NCBI RefSeq assembly: GCF_001531445.1
Contig: NZ_LQYA01000053.1
Coordinates: forward strand, 46,797-101,817
Source: Sporosarcina koreensis
Lineage (GTDB): Bacteria > Bacillota > Bacilli > Bacillales_A > Planococcaceae
Direction: 5' to 3'
DNA: 55,021 bases
Position numbers and translations under genes: made by a program. Under the pieces are notes generated by a model that worked only from the letters and a program-made list of their open reading frames with translations, searched no databases and was not told where the DNA came from. How positions within the stretch are numbered: the first letter of the stretch is position 1; the number at the start of each line of letters is the position of its first letter. This document shows positions 7,693 to 16,442 of this stretch, one piece after another.

Positions 7693-8655
7693 GTGATTTG
7701 GACAATGGGGTTGACAACAGACAATAAATTCATTTACGACTTCCCCGTACATGAAATCTCCGAGCTCGCTTTGCAATGGTACTGGGTTGATTTTGATCGG
7801 CCGGACGAGGAAGAGGCATCATTGCTTCATTCGTTTTTTGCGTTTCATCCCCTCGCATTGGAGGATTGTTTCAGCCGTCTTCAGCGGCCGAAGCTGGATC
7901 ATTATGACGGCTATACATTCTTCGCTCTCCATTCCATCTGCCAGGAAAATTTGAATGCGGAAGAAGTGGATCTGTTTCTAGGTGATAATTTCATCGTCAC
8001 ATTTCATTACACACAATTGCAGGAAATCGATAAAGCGAGAGAAACAATTATGCGAAATCCGAAGAAATGGGAACGTGGACATGTCCATGTCACTTATGAA
8101 ATTATGGACAAAATCGTCGATCAATACTTTCCGATTCTCTATGATATCGAAGACCATTTGGACGAGATCGAGGAGAAATTATCCCCGACTACCGTTCAAC
8201 TATCGATGGAGTACGTATTTGAAGTGCGTGGCGATCTCTTACGCCTGAGGAGGACGATTTTTCCGATGAGGGAACTGCTGTACAGAATGCTCGAATCGAA
8301 AAGATTAGATTTCATTCCACATGAGCATACGTATTTCTCTGATATTTACGATCACCTCATTCGTTTAAGTGATATGATCGACTCCAATCGGCAGCTGACT
8401 TCGGATATTCGGGATAGCCAACTATCCATCAATTCGAACCAAATGAACAGTGTCATGATGACACTTACAATCATTTCATCCGTTTTTATTCCATTGACGT
8501 TCATTGCCGGTGTGTATGGGATGAATTTTGATCATATGCCTGAGCTTTATTGGCGTTACAGCTATCCTGCAGTCCTTGTCATTATGCTAGTCATCGGGAT
8601 TGCAATGGTTGGTTGGTTCGCATATAAAGGTTGGTTCTGGATCAATAAAACATAA
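7693..8655 (+). CDS. CorA family magnesium/divalent cation transporter
   Basis: 320 residues. A long cytoplasmic domain (1-260) is followed by two C-terminal membrane helices separated by the GMN selectivity motif, here IPLTFIAGVYGMNFDHMPE. Total length and architecture are typical of bacterial CorA/YfjQ proteins, which form pentameric Mg2+ channels and may also carry Co2+ or Ni2+. The start is GTG 7693 with AAGGTGG about 6 nt before. Single gene; no Mg2+-sensing leader was recognised in the 190 nt upstream. Confidence 0.93.
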   Translation: MIWTMGLTTDNKFIYDFPVHEISELALQWYWVDFDRPDEEEASLLHSFFAFHPLALEDCFSRLQRPKLDHYDGYTFFALHSICQENLNAEEVDLFLGDNFIVTFHYTQLQEIDKARETIMRNPKKWERGHVHVTYEIMDKIVDQYFPILYDIEDHLDEIEEKLSPTTVQLSMEYVFEVRGDLLRLRRTIFPMRELLYRMLESKRLDFIPHEHTYFSDIYDHLIRLSDMIDSNRQLTSDIRDSQLSINSNQMNSVMMTLTIISSVFIPLTFIAGVYGMNFDHMPELYWRYSYPAVLVIMLVIGIAMVGWFAYKGWFWINKT

Positions 8656-8660
8656 TGTGA

Positions 8661-8680
8661 CCCTCTCTTATGGAGAGGGC
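8661..8680. terminator. Possible terminator between corA-type and thpR genes
   Basis: CCCTCTC-TTATG-GAGAGGG hairpin between two convergent genes and overlapping the thpR stop. The T-run after it is poor, so this is tentative. Confidence 0.4.
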
Positions 8681-9222
8681 TGTTTGAATGGAAAGGAGTG
8701 GACAGCCGCATATTTTGGCGTCTGTGCCGGATGGATTCGAAAGAGTGAAAATCCATCCACATGAAATGGAAGTGGTATGTTTGTTTCTTTTTGAATAGGA
8801 AACTCTCCATTGACCTTGCGTTTTTTGGCAATAGTAATATGAGGAGTGAATCGATTATCCTGTTCGACGCCCAACTGATCAGCTCCGATTGACGCAATGG
8901 ATTGTTGCAATGCATGTAGCTCGTTTGATTGCTGAATGGACAAATAAACGACCCGTGGACCTTTCGGTGATCCGAAAAAGGAAAGGCCGTCGACTGCGAG
9001 TTGAAATTGACGATGATTGTCAGCTAGTGCGGCTAGACGTTCCTGTAAAGGTCCGACTTGCTGTTCAGGAAGTGCACCTATGAACAGCAAGGTAATATGC
9101 AAATCATCCATATGCGGAATGACTTTATAGGCGTCGGATAAACCGTATTTCTCTCTATATTGTGTTACAAGCTGGTCGGTTGAAGCAGGAGCTTTGATTC
9201 CAATGAAATAATGATGTTGCAT
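8668..9222 (-). CDS. thpR: RNA 2',3'-cyclic phosphodiesterase (2'-5' RNA ligase family)
   Basis: About 184 residues. The two HxT motifs that define the 2H phosphoesterase fold are present: LHITLLF near residue 41 and PHITIAK near residue 128. These enzymes open 2',3'-cyclic phosphate ends of RNA. ATG 9222 is chosen because GGAGGC lies 7 nt upstream; a TTG at 9237 is within that site. Monocistronic and convergent with the CorA gene. Confidence 0.85.
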   Translation of the reverse strand: MQHHYFIGIKAPASTDQLVTQYREKYGLSDAYKVIPHMDDLHITLLFIGALPEQQVGPLQERLAALADNHRQFQLAVDGLSFFGSPKGPRVVYLSIQQSNELHALQQSIASIGADQLGVEQDNRFTPHITIAKKRKVNGEFPIQKETNIPLPFHVDGFSLFRIHPAQTPKYAAVHSFPFKQPSP

Positions 9223-9362
9223 CTTTGTCGCCTCCAATATACATTTCTCGTCTCTTATTGTAACCTAATCCCAAGTTGGTGAAACATCGGGAAAAGTGCC
9301 CGTATGTCCTCAAGTGACATATAGATAGTAATGGTGATCTAAAACTATTGGAAGGGGATTTT

Positions 9363-11411
9363 GTGGAGAATAGCCAAAATCGGAAAGAGGCTCAGCTGGA
9401 ACAGTTCCGCGTCAATAATTTTGGAAAGAAAATGACGACAAACCAAGGTCTGAAAGTGTCAAATGATGAAGATTCATTAAAGGCGGGTGTACGTGGGCCG
9501 ACATTGATGGAGGATTTCCATCTACGTGAGAAGTTGACCCATTTCGACCATGAACGAATTCCGGAGAGGGTCGTCCATGCACGGGGATTTGGAGCACATG
9601 GCGAGTTTGAACTGCATAGATCCATGAAAGAATTTACTCGTGCGAAATTCCTTCAAGAGCCCGGGACGAAGACGCCTGTTTTCATCCGGTTTTCAACGGT
9701 TGTTGGGAGCAAAGGATCAGCTGACACGGTAAGGGATGTCCGTGGTTTTGCCATTAAGTTTTATACTGAGGAAGGGAATTTCGATCTCGTCGGCAACAAT
9801 ATTCCTATCTTTTTCATACAAGACGCCATCAAATTCCCGGATGTCGTGCACGCCATTAAGCCTGAACCGCATAACGAAATGCCTCAGGCTGCTTCCGCGC
9901 ATGATACGTTCTGGGATTTTGTCGCGAATAACCAGGAAACAGCCCATATGATCATGTGGCTCATGTCCGATCGGGCGATTCCGAGAAGCTTCAGGATGAT
10001 GCAAGGGTTCGGTGTGCATACGTTCCGCCTTGTCAATGAAGAAGGAAAAGCGAAATTCGTCAAATTCCACTTGAAGCCGTTACTTGGCGTCCATTCGCTC
10101 GTCTGGGATGAAGCGCAGAAGATTGCTGGGAAAGATCCGGACTTCCATCGACGGGACCTATGGGAAAATATCGAGCACGGAAATGTCGTCGAATATGAAA
10201 TTGGTGTGCAGATGATCGATGAAGATGACGAGTTCATGTTTGACTTCGATATTTTGGATGCAACAAAGATTTGGCCGGAAGAAATTGTTCCAGTCCGGAT
10301 GTTCGGCAAAATCACATTGAACCGGAATGTCGATAATGTCTTTGCGGAAACGGAGCAAGTCGCATTCCATATCGGGAACGTCGTGCCAGGCATCGACTTT
10401 ACGAACGATCCGCTGCTGCAAGGAAGGCTTTTTTCATATTTGGATACGCAATTGTTACGATTGGGCGGCCCGAATTTTGCAGAAATACCGATTAATCGCC
10501 CAGTCTGTCCGTTCCATAATAATCAAAGAGATGGGTTCAGCCGCCAGCGGATCGATGTTGGGCAGGTAGCTTACCATAAAAACTCGCTAGCCAATAATAC
10601 ACCGTCCACCTCTACTTGGAAAGAGGGGGGCTATGTTCATTATGCTGAAAAGGTCGAGGGGCGTGTCATTCAAGCGAGAAGTGAATCATTCAATGATCAT
10701 TTCTCACAAGCGAGGCTGTTTTGGAACAGCATGACAGGACCTGAGAAGAGACATATTACCGATGCATTCATTTTTGAAGTCGGGAAAGTGCAGTCAGCCA
10801 GTGTTAGGCAGCAAGTTGTCGATATGTTTGTCAATGTCGATAGGGGATTGGCAATAGCGATAGCGGATGCAGTAGGTGTCAACCGTCCTGAAGGCCAGCA
10901 AGTTGACGTAACAGCTTCGTCTCCTGCACTAAGCCAATCCACGACACCGAAATATCCGAACACGCTCAAAGTTGGCGTGCTGATCGGCAGCGGGTTCAAT
11001 GGCAAAGAAGTGAAAGCGGTCGTCAAAGCATTATTGAACCAAGGCGTTGCCGTCGATATTGTTGGCGAGCATTTAGGTAGCCTTACAGGAGCCGATGGTG
11101 TGAAAGTTATGTTGAATGAAACATTTCTTACAACTTCGCCGGTCCTTTTCGATTCGTTATACATCGTTGGTGGGAAATCGAAGAATCAAGCAAAATTTGA
11201 AAGTGATATAAGGGAATTCATCAACGAAGCGTATCGACATTATAAACCGATCGGTGTTGCATCGACCGGAGAAGCCATCTTTAATAAATCTGATGCAAAG
11301 CCTGGTCCAGGCATTATTATCGCTTCCGAATCCGGAGTCGAATTCCCGAGCACGTTCATTCAAGCCATTACCGAACAGCGCTTTTGGAACCGAAATATCT
11401 ATACAAATTGA
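9363..11411 (+). CDS. katE: Large-subunit (clade 2) heme catalase
   Basis: About 682 residues. The catalase core (about 20-500) holds the distal His in RVVHARG (His72), the Asn in LVGNNIPIFFIQD and the heme-ligand Tyr in RLFSYLDTQLLRLG. The C-terminal 150 residues (KVGVLIGSGFNGKEVKAVVKALLNQGVAVDIVG...) are a flavodoxin/DJ-1-like domain found only in large catalases such as E. coli HPII and B. subtilis KatE. It disproportionates hydrogen peroxide in the cytoplasm. GTG 9363 is used because GGAAGGGG is at 9349-9356. No clear sigma-B promoter was found in the 140 nt upstream. Confidence 0.92.
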   Translation: MENSQNRKEAQLEQFRVNNFGKKMTTNQGLKVSNDEDSLKAGVRGPTLMEDFHLREKLTHFDHERIPERVVHARGFGAHGEFELHRSMKEFTRAKFLQEPGTKTPVFIRFSTVVGSKGSADTVRDVRGFAIKFYTEEGNFDLVGNNIPIFFIQDAIKFPDVVHAIKPEPHNEMPQAASAHDTFWDFVANNQETAHMIMWLMSDRAIPRSFRMMQGFGVHTFRLVNEEGKAKFVKFHLKPLLGVHSLVWDEAQKIAGKDPDFHRRDLWENIEHGNVVEYEIGVQMIDEDDEFMFDFDILDATKIWPEEIVPVRMFGKITLNRNVDNVFAETEQVAFHIGNVVPGIDFTNDPLLQGRLFSYLDTQLLRLGGPNFAEIPINRPVCPFHNNQRDGFSRQRIDVGQVAYHKNSLANNTPSTSTWKEGGYVHYAEKVEGRVIQARSESFNDHFSQARLFWNSMTGPEKRHITDAFIFEVGKVQSASVRQQVVDMFVNVDRGLAIAIADAVGVNRPEGQQVDVTASSPALSQSTTPKYPNTLKVGVLIGSGFNGKEVKAVVKALLNQGVAVDIVGEHLGSLTGADGVKVMLNETFLTTSPVLFDSLYIVGGKSKNQAKFESDIREFINEAYRHYKPIGVASTGEAIFNKSDAKPGPGIIIASESGVEFPSTFIQAITEQRFWNRNIYTN

Positions 11412-11415
11412 AAAA

Positions 11416-11448
11416 GACGCTCCAACTCCTTTTTGGAGCGCCTTTTTT
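11416..11448 (+). terminator. Terminator after catalase gene
   Basis: CGCTCCAA / TTGGAGCG stem, then CCTTTTTT. Confidence 0.75.
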
Positions 11449-11478
11449 ATGTATAATGGGGCAAAGGGGAGATGACAG

Positions 11479-12270
11479 ATGATCCGCACAATCATTTTTG
11501 ATTTGGACGATACGCTCTTATGGGATGCGAAGAGCATTGCTACAGCATTCCGTGAGACATGTGAATTTGCCGCTGAAAGATTCAATATGAAATCGGCGGA
11601 TTTGGAAACGGCGGTCCGTCAATCGGCACGGGAACTTTACGCTTCCTACGATACATACGCACACACCCAACTAATCGGAATCAACCCATTCGAAGGGCTC
11701 TGGGGCATGTTCGATGACCCGAGCGAACAGTTCCAACGGATGAAGGAAATCATTCCTGATTATCAGCGCAATGCTTGGAAGTATGGTCTTGCTGAACTAG
11801 GCATACAAGACGATGAATTCGGCGCTGAGCTTGCTGCACGATTTATTGAAGAGCGAAAAAACGCGCCATTCGTTTACGACGAAACATTTTCCGTGCTTGA
11901 TCAGTTGAAAGGTGATTATACACTAGTCCTTTTAACGAACGGTTCTCCGTCACTCCAACGAACGAAATTGGAGATCACTCCGGAGATCGCACCTTATTTC
12001 GATCGAATTATCATTTCGGGCGCTTTTGGAATAGGAAAGCCGGATCCTTCCATTTTCGAGCATGTATTAGAGGAAACCGGAAGTTCCGTAGACGAAGCGC
12101 TGATGGTGGGCGACAATTTACTGACAGATATTTTGGGATCATCAAAGGTCGGAATGCGTTCCGTGTGGATTAACCGTGAAGAGAAATCAGGGAATCCGGA
12201 CATCCAACCAACTTATGAAATAAGCCATCTCGAGGAGCTGTTTCCGATTTTGGACAAGATAAAAGGGTGA
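11479..12270 (+). CDS. HAD superfamily hydrolase (phosphatase)
   Basis: 263 residues. HAD motif I FDLDDTLLWD (residues 7-16), motif II LLTNGSP (about 155), motif III K plus GKPDPSIFE, and motif IV MVGDNLLTDILG are all intact. A helical cap lies between motifs I and II, as in subclass IA enzymes related to N-acylneuraminate-9-phosphatase and YjjG-type nucleotidases. The substrate is unknown. ATG 11479 has AAAGGGGAG at about 8 nt. The terminator hairpin begins within its last codons. Confidence 0.85.
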   Translation: MIRTIIFDLDDTLLWDAKSIATAFRETCEFAAERFNMKSADLETAVRQSARELYASYDTYAHTQLIGINPFEGLWGMFDDPSEQFQRMKEIIPDYQRNAWKYGLAELGIQDDEFGAELAARFIEERKNAPFVYDETFSVLDQLKGDYTLVLLTNGSPSLQRTKLEITPEIAPYFDRIIISGAFGIGKPDPSIFEHVLEETGSSVDEALMVGDNLLTDILGSSKVGMRSVWINREEKSGNPDIQPTYEISHLEELFPILDKIKG

Positions 12271-12300
12271 GTCGCCATTGGTGGGACTCACCCTTTTAAC
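12261..12300 (+). terminator. Terminator after HAD gene
   Basis: 13-bp perfect stem AAAAGGGTGAGTC / GACTCACCCTTTT. It overlaps the stop codon of the HAD gene. Confidence 0.75.
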
Positions 12301-12310
12301 TTGCAAGGGC

Positions 12311-12420
12311 TCCATTAATCGAGTTCAATGTCCATTCTTTTGAACAAGGGCCCATTCTTCCTCGTTCAATGTCCATTCTTTCGCAACAAGGCCCCGTTCT
12401 TTAGCATTCAAGGTCCATTC
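12311..12420. repeat. Six-unit 20-21 bp direct repeat array (TCCATTCTT family)
   Basis: The core YCCATTCTT recurs at 12311, 12331, 12351, 12372, 12393 (as CCCGTTCTT) and 12414, a step of 20 or 21 bp. Between cores the unit reads roughly ...GTTCAATG... or ...GAACAAGG.... The array begins 12 nt after the HAD terminator and ends 25 nt before the serA stop. No coding evidence was found. Confidence 0.7.
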
Positions 12421-12444
12421 ACGCCTCCAACGTCAAATCTCACA

Positions 12445-14031
12445 TCAAAGATCAATCGCCTTCACTTCATAAATATCCGCAAGCTCTGTCAAATCCTCAA
12501 TTTCTTCCTGCTCCACCCGATTATCGATTGTGAGCATCATGATGGCGTCGCCGCCGACTGTCGATCGGCCTACTTGCATCGTCGCGATATTGATATTCTT
12601 CTGTGCCAACAATGTTCCGACGCGCCCGATTGCTCCCGGCTGGTCTTTATGCTTGATGAACAGCAGATGACCTTCCGGTACGATATCGACAACATAATCA
12701 TCGACTTTCACGATGCGCGCTCCTAGACCGTTTAGCAAAGTGCCCGCTACGCGATGGGTAGACTTTGCCGTTACGATTTCCGCTGTGATCAAATGGAGAA
12801 AGCCTTTGCTAGTCGTTGTTTTATGTTCATTCACTTTAATGTCGAACCGCTCGGCCAAAAACTTCGCATTGACGTCATTGACATGATTGCCAAGATTGCG
12901 TTTCAAAATGCCTTTCACAGTATTGCGGGTTAAAGCACGTACGTCATAATTGGCGAGCTCGCCGGCATATTTGATGTTCACTTCTTCGATTGCTTCATCA
13001 GTCATTCGAGAAAGGAATGTCCCGAGCTTTTCGGCCAAGTCGAAGAAAGGTGCTATTTTCGTCATCACTTCTTTCGATACGGAAGGAAGGTTGACTGGAT
13101 TTCGTACTGCTTCCCCTTTAAAGAAATTCACGACGTCCAAACTGACATCGACCGCCACGCTTTCCTGCGCTTCCACTGTGCTGGCCCCTAGATGCGGCGT
13201 CGCAATCACTTCTGGCAAGGTGAGCAGCGGATGATCGACAAATGGTTCTGTTTCAAAAACGTCAAGAGCTGCCCCAGCGACTTTTCCTGACACGATTGCC
13301 CCGTAGAGCGCATCTTCGTCAATGATTCCTCCTCTTGCACAGTTGATGATCTGCACGCCGTTTTTCATTTTTTTGAATGCCTCTTCATTAAGTAAATGCC
13401 GCGTCTCCTTCAATAAAGGAGTATGGATTGTGATGAAATCAGCAGCTTTCAATACATCATCCACAGTTCCGAACCCGATCCCCATTTTTTGCGCTTTTTC
13501 CTCTGTCAAAAAGGGATCATATGCAATGACATTCATTCGTTGGCCTTTTGCCCGCGCAGCGACTTCCGCACCAATTCGTCCAAGACCGATGACACCGAGC
13601 GTCTTGTTCTTCAACTCAACTCCAATGAATGATTTGCGGTCCCAATTGCCACTTTTCAATGAGTTGAACGCTTGCGGGATTTTCCTTGCTAGTGCAGTCA
13701 GCATCGCAATTGTATGCTCTGCCGCCGAATTCGTATTGCCGTCAGGCGCATTGACGACGATGATACCGTGTTCCGTGGCGGCGTCCAAATCGATATTATC
13801 GACTCCGACACCCGCACGTCCGATAATCTTTAAATTGCTAGCGGCTTCAATCACTTCACGTGTCACTTGTGTCTGGCTGCGGACGAGCAAAGCATTAAAA
13901 TCCTTAATCTTCTCAAGCAACGCCTCTTTTGGCAAGTCAGTGGCGAATGTAATTTCCAACCCATCCGCATGCCTGAGCGGATAGATGCCGTCTTCGCTTA
14001 ACGGATCAGCAACCAATATATGATACGTCAT
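12445..14031 (-). CDS. serA: D-3-phosphoglycerate dehydrogenase
   Basis: 528 residues, the long form. An N-terminal substrate domain is followed by the NAD-binding Rossmann motif GVIGLGRIGAEVA, catalytic Arg and Glu in INCARGGIIDEDAL, and His in ATPHLGAST. An intervening domain follows, then a C-terminal ACT domain (HLLFIKHKDQPGAIGRVGTLLAQKNINIATMQVGR) that in this family senses serine. It makes 3-phosphohydroxypyruvate, the first step of serine synthesis. ATG 14031 overlaps the aminotransferase stop (TGATG) and has GGAG 8 nt upstream; an adjacent TTG at 14034 is less likely. Transcription comes from the T-box leader at 15192-15505. Confidence 0.95.
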   Translation of the reverse strand: MTYHILVADPLSEDGIYPLRHADGLEITFATDLPKEALLEKIKDFNALLVRSQTQVTREVIEAASNLKIIGRAGVGVDNIDLDAATEHGIIVVNAPDGNTNSAAEHTIAMLTALARKIPQAFNSLKSGNWDRKSFIGVELKNKTLGVIGLGRIGAEVAARAKGQRMNVIAYDPFLTEEKAQKMGIGFGTVDDVLKAADFITIHTPLLKETRHLLNEEAFKKMKNGVQIINCARGGIIDEDALYGAIVSGKVAGAALDVFETEPFVDHPLLTLPEVIATPHLGASTVEAQESVAVDVSLDVVNFFKGEAVRNPVNLPSVSKEVMTKIAPFFDLAEKLGTFLSRMTDEAIEEVNIKYAGELANYDVRALTRNTVKGILKRNLGNHVNDVNAKFLAERFDIKVNEHKTTTSKGFLHLITAEIVTAKSTHRVAGTLLNGLGARIVKVDDYVVDIVPEGHLLFIKHKDQPGAIGRVGTLLAQKNINIATMQVGRSTVGGDAIMMLTIDNRVEQEEIEDLTELADIYEVKAIDL

Positions 14032-15191
14032 CAATTTTTCTCCCCTTTTTCCAAATAGATTCGCTGTGCTGCCGCGACTCCTTTGCCAAGCTCAATTTCC
14101 TTGCCGGATTTAATCAACCCAATTTCGATCATACTAAGCGTATGCAAAACATCGGCAGGAGAGCAGTAGCCCATATGCCCGATACGGAAAATGTCCCCTT
14201 TCAAACGGCCTTGACCACCTGCAACGGATAGTTTGAATTCCTTCTGAATCACTTTTCGCAACGCCTCTGCATCAAAATCATCCGGTTGGACGGCGGTGAC
14301 TGTGTCAGATGCATCTTCATCATTCGTCAATAAAGGAATATCGAGTGCCCGGAAAGCCGCTCGCGTCATCTCTTTCATGAGCGTGTGGCGTCCATATACA
14401 TTTTCCAGTCCTTCCTTTTCCATCATATCAAGCGCTTGATCGAGCCCGAAAAGTATGGAAAGGGCAGGGGTGAAAGGAGTCGTATCCTTTGCCAGATCAC
14501 CTTTGTATTTCGACAAATCCAAATAGAAACCTCGGTTTGGGTTGGAATGAATAACATTCCAGGCCCGCTCACTTGCAGCGATGAACATTAATCCTGCAGG
14601 CAGCATAAACGCTTTTTGAGAGCCTGTCACCATAATGTCGATGCCCCAATCATCCATTCTCGTCTCCACGCCGCCGACACAGGAAACGCCATCGACGATA
14701 ATAAGGGCGTCGGACACTTCATCCACCGCGGAAGCCAGTTCTTGAATTGGATTCATGACACCAGTCGACGTTTCACAATATGTGGCAAAAACGGCGCTGA
14801 CCTTTGGGTGGTTGCGAAGATGCTTCTTAATTTCTTGGGGATCAAAAGCCTCCCCCCATTCGACATCATATGTGTGTACGCAGATTCCATACGCTTCACA
14901 AATGGCAACAAAACGAGCACCAAATGCGCCGGTGACAATGACGAGCACCTCGTCAAGCGGTTTCACGGCATTGACAACAGCCGCTTCCAAGCCTGAGGTT
15001 CCACTTCCTGTAACAATCATGACATCCTGCTTTGTCCCAAACACTTTTTGTAGACGTGGTTTGATGGAGCGGAGCAATTCGGACGTCTCATTCCCGCGGT
15101 GGCCGATCATCGGTTGGGCCATCGCCCGTTGAACGCTTGGCGGAATGGGAGTCGGTCCTGGAATTCGTAAGTATTGCTGATCTTGCAACAT
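14031..15191 (-). CDS. Class V aminotransferase (alanine-glyoxylate/serine-pyruvate type), probably serving serine synthesis
   Basis: 386 residues. It begins with the fold's opening motif YLRIPGPTPIPPSVQRAM..PMIGHR, and has the PLP-lysine segment MVTGSQKAFMLPAGL and GTSGLEAAV. By family it transaminates alanine, serine or ureidoglycine with glyoxylate or related keto acids. Its place directly before serA, translational coupling to it, and shared control by a serine T-box suggest that here it makes phosphoserine or serine (the SerC step); that is an inference. ATG 15191 has GGAGGAGA 6 nt upstream; an open frame reaching 15248 runs into the leader. Confidence 0.85.
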   Translation of the reverse strand: MLQDQQYLRIPGPTPIPPSVQRAMAQPMIGHRGNETSELLRSIKPRLQKVFGTKQDVMIVTGSGTSGLEAAVVNAVKPLDEVLVIVTGAFGARFVAICEAYGICVHTYDVEWGEAFDPQEIKKHLRNHPKVSAVFATYCETSTGVMNPIQELASAVDEVSDALIIVDGVSCVGGVETRMDDWGIDIMVTGSQKAFMLPAGLMFIAASERAWNVIHSNPNRGFYLDLSKYKGDLAKDTTPFTPALSILFGLDQALDMMEKEGLENVYGRHTLMKEMTRAAFRALDIPLLTNDEDASDTVTAVQPDDFDAEALRKVIQKEFKLSVAGGQGRLKGDIFRIGHMGYCSPADVLHTLSMIEIGLIKSGKEIELGKGVAAAQRIYLEKGEKN

Positions 15192-15505
15192 GAAATCTCC
15201 TCCTTGGTTAGATAAAAGAAATAGAAAAAAGCCTTCCGTCCCTTGCAACTATATGCAAGGGGCGAAAAGCTATTAGCTACGCGGTGCCACCCTTTTTCGC
15301 TGTCATGACGACAGCCTTCATTGCATGCATAACGGGCATGTGCCGGGTGAACCTACTGAACAAACTAGAAATGAAATTTCAGTGCACCGATTCAGGAGTG
15401 CTGCCCTGCGTCAGAAACGCTGATTCCCACCAACCATCAGCTCTCTAAAGATTCCGATCCGCAAAGCCTGTCTCCATCCAAATCATTCATCGAGTTATTT
15501 AATTA
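15192..15505 (-). promoter_or_regulatory. T-box leader, serine-type specifier
   Basis: The T-box core GGGTGGCACCGCG is present on the minus strand (15292-15280). Stem I shows the conserved AGAGAGCTGATGGTTGGTG pattern near 15450-15428. In the specifier loop, GGGCAGCAC TCC TGAATCGG (about 15406-15387), TCC at 15397-15395 reads Ser. The antiterminator region is followed by a long terminator stem containing CCCTTGCA / TGCAAGGG and a run of T's near 15230-15222. Uncharged tRNA-Ser would allow readthrough into the aminotransferase and serA genes. The frame-shifted alternative CTC (Leu) fits the downstream genes less well. Confidence 0.9.
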
Positions 15506-15511
15506 GTCACA

Positions 15512-15539
15512 ATCATAACACGGTGTTTCAAGATGTCAA
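15512..15539 (-). promoter_or_regulatory. Housekeeping promoter of the T-box serA operon
   Basis: Minus strand: perfect -35 TTGACA (15539-15534), 16-nt spacer, -10 TATGAT (15517-15512). Predicted start near 15505 gives a leader of about 310 nt. Confidence 0.8.
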
Positions 15540-15831
15540 CCAGTAATTCGTTTATTTTTATAAAAATGAAGAAAAACAATTATCGACAAGTATAATTCGG
15601 ACCGAAAAACGAACTAATTTAAAGTTTTATTTAAAAATGTTCGCCATTTGATTTGTGGTAAGAACTTCAGTCTTCACTAAAAATAATATTGTTATGTATC
15701 ATATCAGACATTTATCAAATGTCAATTCAAATTAGTAATTACTAATTGGATGTATTAAAAACTGCAGTCTACACATCATAATTGTAGTTCCATTATCATA
15801 ATGGAAAAGTTTAAGGAAAGAGGGAGAAGAC
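15540..15831. other. AT-rich intergenic region without recognised gene
   Basis: About 290 nt between two divergent units. It is AT-rich, with short A/T tracts and the half-palindrome ATTAGTAATTACTAAT at 15731-15746. It must hold the promoter of the DUF3231 gene, but no convincing -35/-10 pair was settled. Confidence 0.5.
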
Positions 15832-16344
15832 TTGGGCATTTTAAATGGAAACCCAAAGGACGAGCCGTTGCATTATGGCGAAGTGATTGGATGTTGGGCG
15901 TTTGCAGGTGCAAACAAAGGATTGATCAGCGGATATGAGGCTTTCATCAATCATGCTGGCGACAAGGAACTGATCGGATTGCTAAAAGAAGCGGTAGACA
16001 TGATGAAGAACGAAAATAAGGAAGTCGAGAAAGTGTTAAAAGAGAACGGTGTGACACCTCCTCCATCATTGCCTGAGAGGGCAGTTGCTAAAGCGGAAGA
16101 TATTCCGGCTGGCGCACGATTCATGGATCCTGAAATCAGTGGAGCAGTATCCATTAACGTCGGTCAAGGACTTGTATCATGCAGTCAGGTTATCGGTCAA
16201 TGCATCAGAGAAGACATCGCGATGATGTTCAGTAAATTTCATGCGGAACGGTTACTGTTTGGCGCGAAATTACTACGTTTGAACAAGGAAAAAGGTTGGA
16301 TCATCCCCCCTCCAATGCAAGTTGAGCCCTCCTCGAAAAAATAA
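15832..16344 (+). CDS. DUF3231 family protein
   Basis: 170 residues, mainly helical and single-domain; family members are often double-length (about 330 residues), so this is the one-domain form. Typical segments are LHYGEVIGCWAF, GYEAFINHAGDKELIGLLKEAVDMM..E..EVEKVLKENGV.PPP and the closing LLRLNKEKGWIIPPPM. Coat- or ferritin-like helical packing is likely, but the function is unknown. The start is TTG 15832 with AGAGGGAGAA about 8 nt upstream. Followed by a terminator. Confidence 0.85.
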   Translation: MGILNGNPKDEPLHYGEVIGCWAFAGANKGLISGYEAFINHAGDKELIGLLKEAVDMMKNENKEVEKVLKENGVTPPPSLPERAVAKAEDIPAGARFMDPEISGAVSINVGQGLVSCSQVIGQCIREDIAMMFSKFHAERLLFGAKLLRLNKEKGWIIPPPMQVEPSSKK

Positions 16345-16350
16345 AAAGAT

Positions 16351-16379
16351 GCAGCTGACGATGATCAGCTGCTTTTCTT
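16351..16379 (+). terminator. Terminator after DUF3231 gene
   Basis: GCAGCTGA / TCAGCTGC stem with CGATGA loop and TTTTCTT tail. Confidence 0.75.
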
Positions 16380-16442
16380 ATGCTTACTTTTCTGAACAAT
16401 ATGGTAAAATGTCAATTGTAAGATAGAAAAGGGGGATATGTG

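Noticed and set aside
9223..9362. Sigma-B promoter before the large catalase
   Set aside because: Expected from B. subtilis katE, but no GTTTAA / GGGTAT pair with proper spacing was found.
12328..12726. 132-residue plus-strand frame over the TCCATTCTT array and the serA 3' end
   Set aside because: Half is repeat and half is antisense to serA.
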